The translations under genes were made by a program, and so were the position numbers. Source: an uncultured Veillonella sp. (GTDB lineage Bacteria > Bacillota > Negativicutes > Veillonellales > Veillonellaceae). From it: DNA of 32,729 bases. Under the pieces are notes generated by a model that was given only the letters and a program-made list of their open reading frames with translations, was not told the DNA's origin and searched no databases. Shown piece by piece: positions 7,983-14,063 of the stretch (the stretch's first letter is position 1; every line of letters begins with the position of its first letter). The stretch is from NCBI GenBank assembly GCA_900549805.1, contig URPV01000008.1:1-32729 (forward strand), in the 5' to 3' direction.

Positions 7983-8870
7983 ATGGAAGAATTAGCACAC
8001 AGCAAAATTAATTTAGGCCTAGCTATTTTAGATAAGAGACCAGATGGTTACCACAACATCGATACCATCTTTCAATCTATCCGTTTAGCCGACTCCATCT
8101 ACTTTGCCAAACACCATTCTGTAGTCTTCTCCGGAGCAGCGCCAGAGCTACCAGACTATATGCAAGCACTTATCCCCTACGACGACCGCAATATCGCCGT
8201 GAAAGCCATCAAAGCCCTCCAAGATTATACAGGCACTAAGCAAGGGGCTGCCATCCATCTATTGAAACGGACCCCTGTCCAGGCCGGTCTGGGCGGAGGC
8301 TCAGCAGATGCAGCAGCCATGTTACGCGGTCTCAATAAGTTCTGGGGCTTAGGACTAAGTCTCAAAGAACTGGAAACAATCGGTGCTAGTTTGGGATCTG
8401 ATGTTCCCTTCCTCGTAAGAGGGGGTACAGCCCGTGGTCAAGGTCGGGGACAGGTGCTCGCCTTCCAAAAATCTTGTGAACCTTACTGGCTGCTCCTAGT
8501 GAAGCCTCAAGTATCTATATCCACTGCAGCCGCCTATGCACAATTTAATGGAACCAGCAAGGTAACTAGCCACACCATAGACCTCGTATCGGACTTGATT
8601 ACCAATGAAAGTTTTACAGACGCCTTTAATGAAGCGGGTAATACCTTTGAAGAACTCATCTTTCCCCTCTACCCTGAACTGGTGACTTGCAAAGACTTCT
8701 TCACCTCTCGTGGTTTCCCTACCCTCATGACCGGATCTGGTCCAACCATGGTGGTTCTCTTAGATAAGGCGAGTCAGGCCCTAGCCCTGCAGGAAGAAAT
8801 CAAGCAAGGCGGCCATAATTGGTTTACACTCATTACAAAAACCTGTGGAGAGGAGGATATCCATGCCTAG
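7983..8870 (+). CDS. ispE: 4-diphosphocytidyl-2-C-methyl-D-erythritol kinase
   Basis: This 295-residue GHMP kinase phosphorylates CDP-methylerythritol in the non-mevalonate (MEP) isoprenoid pathway, using ATP in the cytoplasm. The N-terminal HSKINLGLAILDKRPDGYH motif carries the conserved Lys8. The ATP-binding glycine loop PVQAGLGGGSADAAAML (98-114) includes Asp109, and the C-terminal MTGSGPTMVVLL loop is present. A strong Shine-Dalgarno (AGGAGGGGG) precedes the ATG. Its last 8 nt overlap the start of the gntR gene, so the two are co-transcribed and probably translationally coupled. The product supports quinones and undecaprenyl phosphate, the lipid carrier used by the WecA-type transferase. 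Confidence 0.96.
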   Translation: MEELAHSKINLGLAILDKRPDGYHNIDTIFQSIRLADSIYFAKHHSVVFSGAAPELPDYMQALIPYDDRNIAVKAIKALQDYTGTKQGAAIHLLKRTPVQAGLGGGSADAAAMLRGLNKFWGLGLSLKELETIGASLGSDVPFLVRGGTARGQGRGQVLAFQKSCEPYWLLLVKPQVSISTAAAYAQFNGTSKVTSHTIDLVSDLITNESFTDAFNEAGNTFEELIFPLYPELVTCKDFFTSRGFPTLMTGSGPTMVVLLDKASQALALQEEIKQGGHNWFTLITKTCGEEDIHA

Positions 8871-9582
8871 AAAAGCCCTTGAGCCCATCCGTTTAGATGC
8901 CTATCGTCCTTTACGAGACGTCGTATGCGAAGCCCTTAGGGCAGCCATTCAATCCGGTGAACTACCACCAGGAGAACGTCTCATGGAAATTCCTCTAGCC
9001 GAGGAGCTAGGCGTATCTCGCACCCCTATTCGCGAGGCTATCCGCAAGCTAGAACAAGAAGGTTTCGTGGTCATGATTCCTCGTCGAGGCACCTACGTAG
9101 CAGATATTACTCTTAAGGATATCAACCAGGTCTTTGAAATCCGGTCCTCCTTAGAAGAACTGGCTGCTAGCCTAGCCTCTGAACGGATTACACCAGACGA
9201 ATTGGAAGAATTAGAACGACATCTAGTTTCTATCAATGATTATATGGAAAGCCGGGACTTCGATAAGATTGTCGCTGCAGACATCGCCTTTCACGAAGTC
9301 CTCTATAGCGCCTCTCGCAACGACCGACTTATCGAAATCATCCATAACCTAAGAGAGCAAACCTTTCGCTTCCGGTCGGTTTCTATGAATCAACCAGGCC
9401 GTCTAGCCAAAACCTGGGAAGAACACCGGCTCTTAGTTGAAGCGCTAGCCGATCATAACCCACAGCAGGCCCGCCGCATAGCCCGTATACACATGGAACA
9501 CTCTGAACAAGCCCTTTTATCAGGCATGCAAGACAAGGCTACAGCGCAGTCGGTTGAGAAAACTCTACAGGAAAACAAATAG
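8863..9582 (+). CDS. GntR-family transcriptional regulator, FadR/FCD subfamily
   Basis: The protein has 239 residues. An N-terminal winged helix-turn-helix (about 12-78; ERLMEIPLAEELGVSRTPIREAIRKLEQEG is the GntR signature, kept here as LGVSRTPIREAI) is followed by an all-helical FCD effector domain (about 85-220). FCD metal-site candidates are Asp and His in ADIAFHEV and the His residues in ARIHMEHSE. Start 8863 has GAGGAGG 7 nt upstream and overlaps the ispE end by 8 nt. FCD regulators bind small carboxylates such as acyl-CoA, lactate or sugar acids; the ligand here is unknown. Coupling to ispE is positional and says little about the regulon. A bidirectional terminator follows. Confidence 0.9.
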   Translation: MPRKALEPIRLDAYRPLRDVVCEALRAAIQSGELPPGERLMEIPLAEELGVSRTPIREAIRKLEQEGFVVMIPRRGTYVADITLKDINQVFEIRSSLEELAASLASERITPDELEELERHLVSINDYMESRDFDKIVAADIAFHEVLYSASRNDRLIEIIHNLREQTFRFRSVSMNQPGRLAKTWEEHRLLVEALADHNPQQARRIARIHMEHSEQALLSGMQDKATAQSVEKTLQENK

Positions 9583-9594
9583 TAGCAACTCATA

Positions 9595-9627
9595 AAAAAG
9601 CCACTAGCTATCAGCTAGTGGCTTTTT
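9595..9627. terminator. bidirectional intrinsic terminator between gntR and queT
   Basis: A 15-bp perfect stem (9595-9609 with 9613-9627, 3-nt loop) has A-runs on the left and T-runs on the right, so it can stop rightward transcription from gntR and leftward transcription from queT. Its core CTAGCTATcAGCTAG is almost the same as in the terminator at 25356-25392. Confidence 0.9.
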
Positions 9628-9668
9628 CTATGGCAGATAAGGTCTTTACCTTCGAGTCCCTATATTCC

Positions 9669-10145
9669 TTACAAGGACAGGAGAGATTTTAGTTTTGGTT
9701 CCAAGGCCCGTACCAATACTGTCCCTACGATGGCTGGAGTAATTTGGCCAATCATGACATTAATGACAAGAGCTTCATAAGGAAGGCCTAAGAGGTAAGA
9801 TAACCAAAGGGGTACACAGAGGCCAGGTACCAGGATAATAGGGAGGATAATAGCCCAAGAGGTAATGTTAAACTTCCTAATAAGTACGATTAGACCAGTC
9901 GTTATCATACCTACAAGCAAGCCACCTACCATATCAATCAGGCCGAGTCCACCAAAGGCATTGGCAATAAAGTTGGCTAGCCCCATAGGAATAACCAAGA
10001 ATGGGAAGATGTAGGACATAGCATAAAAGGCCGTCGCAATACGGACTTGATAAGCCCCAAAAGAAACCCCAGCGGTCACGTATAAGAGAGCGATATAGAG
10101 GGCCATAATAAGAGCGGAAATAGTTAACTTTCTAGTGGTGTTCAT
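9669..10145 (-). CDS. queT: QueT-family transporter (queuosine precursor uptake)
   Basis: This 158-residue integral membrane protein has about five helices. The stretch around YQVRIATAFYAMSYIFPF and the GLANFIANAFGGLGLIDMVGGLLVG section match the QueT (DUF988) family, predicted substrate-specific components of ECF-type transporters for queuosine precursors such as preQ1. ATG at 10145 is preferred: AAGGAG lies 7 nt upstream, whereas the open frame from 10235 adds 30 residues by running through two terminator hairpins in the leader. The leader resembles a preQ1-I riboswitch, in keeping with this assignment. The energy-coupling ECF ATPases are not in the window, so the transporter would have to share them. 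Confidence 0.82.
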   Translation of the reverse strand: MNTTRKLTISALIMALYIALLYVTAGVSFGAYQVRIATAFYAMSYIFPFLVIPMGLANFIANAFGGLGLIDMVGGLLVGMITTGLIVLIRKFNITSWAIILPIILVPGLCVPLWLSYLLGLPYEALVINVMIGQITPAIVGTVLVRALEPKLKSLLSL

Positions 10146-10184
10146 AGCTTTCTCCTTATGCCAAAAAACGAGAGCATAACGGAC

Positions 10185-10213
10185 AAAAAAAGCGGCTAGG
10201 AAACCATAGCCGC
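10185..10213 (-). terminator. second leader terminator upstream of queT
   Basis: On the minus strand GCGGCTA (10207-10213) pairs with TAGCCGC (10192-10198) around an 8-nt loop and is followed by seven T residues (10191-10185). It sits 39 nt before the queT ATG, inside the leader, directly after a first terminator. Seven bases of its loop are complementary to the loop of the upstream aptamer-like hairpin. Confidence 0.8.
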
Positions 10214-10221
10214 AAAGCAAC

Positions 10222-10247
10222 AAAAAAGCCTGCACGGAGGCAGGCTT
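10222..10247 (-). terminator. first leader terminator upstream of queT
   Basis: On the minus strand AAGCCTGC (10240-10247) pairs with GCAGGCTT (10226-10233) around loop CTCCGT and is followed by a T-run (10227-10222). The loop and first base of the 3' arm (TCCGTG) can pair with TACGGA at 10260-10265, next to the aptamer-like tail. That gives a plausible antiterminator. Confidence 0.8.
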
Positions 10248-10260
10248 ATGTCGCTAGAAT

Positions 10261-10300
10261 CCGTAGTTTTGTTTAGAGACAGGATGGTTTCAAACTGTCT
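10261..10300 (-). ncRNA. candidate preQ1-I riboswitch aptamer in the queT leader
   Basis: On the minus strand a 6-bp stem, AGACAG (10295-10300) with CTGTCT (10277-10282), encloses a 12-nt loop ending in C and is followed by an A-rich tail CTAAACAAAACTACGG (10261-10276). This is the preQ1-I arrangement: short P1, loop whose last C contacts the ligand, A-rich tail folding back as a pseudoknot. The tail is close to that of the known Thermoanaerobacter tengcongensis aptamer (UUAACAAAACAAGG, from memory). A terminator follows and the gene encodes a QueT transporter, as expected for an OFF switch. Weak points: the P2 pseudoknot pairs are not obvious by eye, and the P1 sequence departs from the usual purine-rich form. 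Confidence 0.55.
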
Positions 10301-10315
10301 TATGAACTTGTTCTT

Positions 10316-10344
10316 ATTCTATCATATACATATATGATGTGCAA
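10316..10344 (-). promoter_or_regulatory. queT promoter with palindromic spacer
   Basis: TTGCAC (-35, 10339-10344) and TAGAAT (-10, 10316-10321) are 17 bp apart on the minus strand, with an extended TG element (10323-10324). The spacer holds a perfect 8-bp palindrome, ATCATATA (10321-10328) and TATATGAT (10331-10338), a possible operator. Transcription would start near 10309, giving a 5' leader of about 165 nt. Confidence 0.75.
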
Positions 10345-10349
10345 AAGCT

Positions 10350-10538
10350 TTATTTGCCTTTCTTGGCTGTTTCCTTTCGTTTCTTGGCCAACACATACCG
10401 TTGCACCGATGCAGAAACAAACGATATCAACCATAAAACGGCAATAATAATATTGAGATAGGTCCAACCTTGCGTTGTTACGGCATAGACCAAGTAGAGA
10501 ATAACGACAATTTGCAAGAGCATATTTAATAAAATCAT
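10350..10538 (-). CDS. small two-helix membrane protein, unknown function
   Basis: This 62-residue protein has two hydrophobic helices (about residues 1-21 and 26-44) and a strongly basic C-terminus ending in KKRKETAKKGK, expected to stay in the cytoplasm. I do not recognise the family. ATG at 10538 has AAGGGA about 7 nt upstream; a longer form from ATG at 10580 would add 14 basic residues but lacks a good ribosome binding site. It follows the sulfurtransferase by 47 nt and precedes the queT promoter, so it is probably the last gene of the sulfurtransferase unit. Its -35 neighbour, the queT promoter, begins almost at its stop codon. A spurious ORF is possible, but the clear membrane topology argues for a real gene. 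Confidence 0.6.
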   Translation of the reverse strand: MILLNMLLQIVVILYLVYAVTTQGWTYLNIIIAVLWLISFVSASVQRYVLAKKRKETAKKGK

Positions 10539-10585
10539 GGATTTTCCCTTCTTATAGGAGCGATGCTGGGCCCTATACATCCAAC

Positions 10586-11404
10586 CTATTTGACAGATTC
10601 TACACCTTTTTGAAGAGGCGCATCTGGGTAGGTCATCCAGTCAGAAGATGAGCCTACATACAATTGAGCGGACAAACCGATTTGATCCATGGCCAACATA
10701 AGGTTAGGCGCTGTTACACCAGACCCACAATAGACGATAAGGTCCTTAGAGCTAGTTAAGAGATCCTTAAAGATAGCCTGTAACTCATCATCCTTTTTAG
10801 GTCCCTCTTGGGTAAAGCAGGATTGCCAAAAAATATTAATGGCCCCCGGAATGTGGCCCGTCATACCATCTATAGCGTCAGGCACAGACCCATCGTATCG
10901 TTCAGGGGCACGGGCATCCACGAGAATACGATCTCCCTTCCGGGATACCGCTGCCACCTCATCATGGAAAGCCAAGAGCATAGGATCCGCATTGTAATCC
11001 AACTTAGTAGCCTCTGGTAGTGGCGTTGACTCCTTAGTTAGCCCTAAGCCTTCCTTAATCCAGGCCTGAATGCCACCAGCCAAGACCTGAACCTGATGCA
11101 TCCCCATGAGATGACGGCACATCCACCATGCACGACCCGCATAGGTCAACCACTCATCATAAATCACCAACTTAGTATCCATATCTAAGCCAAAGGTAGA
11201 TAGCTTGTGAGCGAAAGATTCTGCTGTAGGCAAAGGATGACGCCCCCCATGTGTAGACACAGGCCCAGATAAATCTGCATCTATATCTAGACAGAAGGCT
11301 CCCTCAATATGACCTTCCCCATAGGCAGCCAACCCTCGAACATCAATAATAGTGTATTCGTCTTTATGAGCAGCAAGCTCAGCAGGCGTAATGAAAGTAT
11401 TCAT
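10586..11404 (-). CDS. sseA: two-domain rhodanese: thiosulfate/3-mercaptopyruvate sulfurtransferase
   Basis: The protein has 272 residues in two rhodanese domains. The inactive N-terminal domain (about 1-125) contains DVRGLAAYGEGHIEGA and YDEWLTYAGRAWW; the catalytic C-terminal domain (about 140-272) contains VDARAPERYDG and the active-site loop YCGSGVTA with Cys226. A CGSGVTA loop is typical of 3-mercaptopyruvate sulfurtransferases, while thiosulfate-preferring rhodaneses usually have CRKGVTA; by the loop this enzyme should favour 3-mercaptopyruvate. It transfers sulfur as a persulfide to cyanide or thiol acceptors. ATG at 11404 follows GGGAGG; the five-residue upstream extension is unlikely. 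A TauE/SafE exporter gene lies upstream on the same strand, suggesting a shared role in handling sulfur compounds. Confidence 0.9.
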   Translation of the reverse strand: MNTFITPAELAAHKDEYTIIDVRGLAAYGEGHIEGAFCLDIDADLSGPVSTHGGRHPLPTAESFAHKLSTFGLDMDTKLVIYDEWLTYAGRAWWMCRHLMGMHQVQVLAGGIQAWIKEGLGLTKESTPLPEATKLDYNADPMLLAFHDEVAAVSRKGDRILVDARAPERYDGSVPDAIDGMTGHIPGAINIFWQSCFTQEGPKKDDELQAIFKDLLTSSKDLIVYCGSGVTAPNLMLAMDQIGLSAQLYVGSSSDWMTYPDAPLQKGVESVK

Positions 11405-11436
11405 AAAAGCCTCCCTCATAATTTTTACTATAGACC

Positions 11437-11445
11437 ATTATAGCA
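11437..11445 (-). promoter_or_regulatory. extended -10 promoter for the sulfurtransferase gene
   Basis: TGCTATAAT on the minus strand is a perfect extended -10 element. No clear -35 is present. It lies about 33 nt upstream of the ATG, inside the gap after the TauE-family gene, so the sulfurtransferase can be transcribed on its own. Confidence 0.65.
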
Positions 11446-11514
11446 CGAAAAGACAGGGCTCTAGGATAACCATCTTAATTTTCTTAGCCCTATGTGGCTT
11501 GCAAGGCAACAATG

Positions 11515-12291
11515 CTAAAGGAGCAAAATAACCCCACCAATGAATGGTGTTAAGACCATCATGAGCTTAAGGAACCAACGGGGGACCCGGCGAGTTCCCT
11601 TAGCGCCTATATAGGCACCTAAGGTAAGACCAACCAAGACTGCCAAGAGAAGGATAAAGTTGAGATTTCCTTCTAAGAAATAGCCTACGCCACCAGCACA
11701 AGCTATCGGTAGGATAACCAACATAGTGGTCCCTACAGTTTTAAAGAGGTCTAACCCAAAACCTATCATGAGGACCAATTGTATAAAAGGCGTGGCCCCA
11801 ATACCAAAGGTACCGGATAAGAGTCCACAAACGAGACCAGAAATAAGAGCTGTCACCCAGAAGCGACGTCCCCCTGTAACCTCCTGGTTCCGACTGATAA
11901 AGATTGGGTTATTAGGAAAGTAAACTCGTATGCAGATGAGACACGCTGTGGCAATCAACATGAGACCGGTAGCGTAATGAAGGTGCTGACCTGGAATGAT
12001 GGTAGCCAGGTGGGTACCTATAAAGGCTCCCACAGCTCCCACTAAGCCAAATACAATCCCCGTCTTAGGGACTACATTTCCCTCCCGGTAGTGACTAATA
12101 GCCCCCGACAAGGTAGTAAAGGCCATAGCCGCCAAGGAAACGCCCAAGGCTAAATGGATAGGAACACCAAATCCAAAGGTCAGGAGGGCTATAACCACAC
12201 CAGCCCCACCAGCTCCCACCAAGCCTAAAATGGTTCCCATAAGCAGGGTGGCCAAGCACACTTCCAATCCTAACATAAGACTAACATCCAT
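11515..12291 (-). CDS. TauE/SafE family membrane exporter
   Basis: This 258-residue protein has about eight membrane helices in two similar halves. Glycine-rich repeats at GTILGLVGAGGAGVVIALL in the first half and LVCGLLSGTFGIGATPFIQ in the second are the signature of the TauE/SafE (DUF81) family. Members export sulfite, sulfoacetate and related anions, although many have unknown substrates. Its place upstream of a sulfurtransferase favours a sulfur anion here, but this is inference. A good Shine-Dalgarno (AAGGAGAGG) precedes the ATG. An extended -10 promoter lies upstream. Confidence 0.88.
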   Translation of the reverse strand: MDVSLMLGLEVCLATLLMGTILGLVGAGGAGVVIALLTFGFGVPIHLALGVSLAAMAFTTLSGAISHYREGNVVPKTGIVFGLVGAVGAFIGTHLATIIPGQHLHYATGLMLIATACLICIRVYFPNNPIFISRNQEVTGGRRFWVTALISGLVCGLLSGTFGIGATPFIQLVLMIGFGLDLFKTVGTTMLVILPIACAGGVGYFLEGNLNFILLLAVLVGLTLGAYIGAKGTRRVPRWFLKLMMVLTPFIGGVILLL

Positions 12292-12322
12292 AAGTCCTCT
12301 CCTTTTTAGTTGCGATACTCAC

Positions 12323-12331
12323 ATTCTAGCA
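12323..12331 (-). promoter_or_regulatory. extended -10 promoter for the TauE/SafE gene
   Basis: TGCTAGAAT on the minus strand is an extended -10 element 32 nt upstream of the gene. No strong -35 is visible. Confidence 0.55.
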
Positions 12332-12393
12332 CAAGAGGTCTTCCAAGAGCAGATAAGCTTTTGATAACATACAAGAATTTTCTTTGGGTCATG

Positions 12394-12425
12394 AAAAGCC
12401 CCCCAGGACAAATAGCCTAGGGGGC
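12394..12425 (-). terminator. intrinsic terminator downstream of potE
   Basis: On the minus strand GCCCCCTAGG (12416-12425) pairs with CCTGGGGGGC (12398-12407) with one mismatch, followed by TTTTC. It starts 6 nt after the potE stop codon. Confidence 0.8.
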
Positions 12426-12430
12426 ATCAT

Positions 12431-13762
12431 TTATGAAACTTGTTTTTTTCTTGCACCAATTACCCTTGGATAAATCACAAAGGCAACCAGGTAAATGCAA
12501 ATGCCAATACTTATAGCCACCGCACTACCTACCATAGCGATAGGACCAGTTGCATATATAGCATAAGCACAATAGATTAGGGCTATCACTAAAAGAGGAA
12601 TGGTCCGTTTAATCCGTCCTGAGCTAGCCCCTTTCTCCCTAAAGAGTCGAGGCACAGCCAAGCAAGACAAAATATAAGGAACAACATTACTGCATACAGC
12701 TAAATTGACAAGATTTTCAAACTGACGATAGAGACTCTCATTGGCCGTAGCCAAAGCCATGGTCGATTGTACAACTAGGATAATCAATAGGCCCTTTATA
12801 GGGGCATCCTTGTCGTTAACATGAGCAAAAATCTTAGGGAATAAGCCCTCTTCCGCACAGGTCTTGAAGACTCGGGAGATGGTAAACTGCCAGCATAGCA
12901 AGGCCCCAAAGCAAGATATAATCATGGTTGCCATAACCAACTTGCCTATATAGCCATTAAACATATAGGTGAATGTCAGGCCAAAAGGAGCCGTGGAATT
13001 AAGCAAATCAAAATTGGGAACGATCCCCGCCATAACATTGGTGGAGAATACATAAATAACCGCTACAATGAGGGTGCCAAAGAAAGTGGCAATCGGTACA
13101 TTCTTCTTAGGATTTTCTACCGCATCCGCATTAGCTGCCGCCGATTCAAAGCCTAGAAAAGCCCAGAGTGTCATAGATATGGATGCAGACACCGCATCAA
13201 AGAAGGGCAAATTGCCCGGGTTCCAAGCAGACCAATAAAGCTCTGGGTCAAACCAATACCACCCGATGGTTCCCACCAAGATAACTGGTATGATAGCACC
13301 CCAAACGGTGATATTGGAAATACGACCTGTCCAACGATTACCACCAAAGTTGAGGAGGGCTGCTAACCAAAGGAGGATAATAGTCGCTTGTGCTACTTGG
13401 ATGGGACCCAGTTTAACACCAAAGAGTACCGCCGCATAGCCAACAGCAGAGATAGCAATCCCTACGTTAGCTACCATAAGCGAAATGGAATACGCATAGT
13501 TGGCTATGAAATGACCAGGGCGACCAAAGCGATATTCCGCATAGCCCCCCATACCACCTCGCTTGGTGGAAAACATGCCTGCTTCAGCAAATACATAGGC
13601 TAGGATCAAGGACCCTAGGGCCGTCACCAACCAAGACAATACGGAAATAGTTCCTACCTCCGCCAACTGGGTCGGTAACATAATAATACCGGCCCCCAAC
13701 ATATTGGCAGCCACCATGGTTGTCAGTTGGAATACTGACATTTTTTTAGCGGTCTTTTTCAT
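12431..13762 (-). CDS. potE: PotE-type APC antiporter (putrescine-ornithine or cadaverine-lysine)
   Basis: This 443-residue protein has about twelve membrane helices and is a member of the amino acid-polyamine-organocation superfamily. Similarity to E. coli PotE is clear by eye over the whole length: GSGIIMLPTKLAEVGTIS-like N-terminus (here GAGIIMLPTQLAEVGTIS), SWLVTALGS, GGMGGYAEYRFG, MTLWAFLG(F/L)ESA, VENPKKNVPIA, STAPFGL, WQFTISRVFK and VNLAVCSNVVPYILS. PotE exchanges putrescine and ornithine or takes up putrescine at neutral pH; CadB works likewise for lysine and cadaverine, so the exact substrate is open. No ornithine or lysine decarboxylase lies beside it. argH ends 302 bp upstream and a strong terminator separates them. 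A long leader of about 135 nt precedes the gene. Confidence 0.88.
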   Translation of the reverse strand: MKKTAKKMSVFQLTTMVAANMLGAGIIMLPTQLAEVGTISVLSWLVTALGSLILAYVFAEAGMFSTKRGGMGGYAEYRFGRPGHFIANYAYSISLMVANVGIAISAVGYAAVLFGVKLGPIQVAQATIILLWLAALLNFGGNRWTGRISNITVWGAIIPVILVGTIGWYWFDPELYWSAWNPGNLPFFDAVSASISMTLWAFLGFESAAANADAVENPKKNVPIATFFGTLIVAVIYVFSTNVMAGIVPNFDLLNSTAPFGLTFTYMFNGYIGKLVMATMIISCFGALLCWQFTISRVFKTCAEEGLFPKIFAHVNDKDAPIKGLLIILVVQSTMALATANESLYRQFENLVNLAVCSNVVPYILSCLAVPRLFREKGASSGRIKRTIPLLVIALIYCAYAIYATGPIAMVGSAVAISIGICIYLVAFVIYPRVIGARKKQVS

Positions 13763-14063
13763 GTATCAATCCCCTTTCACCTGTGAATATTCGTTCCCGT
13801 TTCTCACTTGCGTTTCTCGTTCCTAATTCACTCGTTAATACCGCTATAACAGATCCAGTTCTTGCGGAATGGGCGTGAATGTGAATCTGTATTTTTACAA
13901 TTGTAGGACTATAATACCACCATAGCCTCCAAAAGGATAGTATTTTTTAGACTTAAAAGAGGCCCCCAAATGGGGGCCTCTTTTAAGGTAAGATACGCCT
14001 ATATGAACCTCTTGTAAACTCCCTATAGAGTCTTTTTTACTCAAGTATTTTAATAATTGAAAT
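13763..14063. other. potE-argH intergenic region (301 bp)
   Basis: No gene is supported here. It contains the argH terminator (13952-13987) and the potE promoter/leader. On the minus strand TGGTATTAT (about 13910-13918) is an extended -10-like box, giving a leader of about 135 nt. Within the leader the octamer CGTTTCTC (plus-strand reading) occurs twice, at 13798-13805 and 13811-13818. A GAATATTC palindrome at about 13786-13793 and nearby TGAAT motifs recall half ARG boxes but do not form a convincing site. A 61-codon frame through the terminator is rejected as coding. Confidence 0.5.
13952..13987. terminator. strong intrinsic terminator after argH
   Basis: A perfect 16-bp stem (13952-13967 with 13972-13987, 4-nt loop AAAT/ATTT) contains a GC-rich core GGCCCCC and a TTTT run on either strand. 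It lies 76 nt beyond the argH stop and isolates argGH from potE. Confidence 0.88.

Noticed and set aside
10146..10235. 30-residue N-terminal extension of QueT
   Set aside because: It would be translated from the two leader terminators; the ATG at 10145 has a well-placed AAGGAG and starts at the usual family N-terminus.
10237..10266. Second preQ1-like string (GGATTCTAGCGACA) in the queT leader
   Set aside because: It resembles the Bacillus loop sequence, but the expected A-rich tail does not follow and the stem would enclose too long a loop; the upstream hairpin with its A-rich tail fits better.
13780..13800. ARG-box-like GAATATTC upstream of potE
   Set aside because: Only a short palindrome with no matching partner; it differs from the repeats at argG, so ArgR control of potE is not supported.
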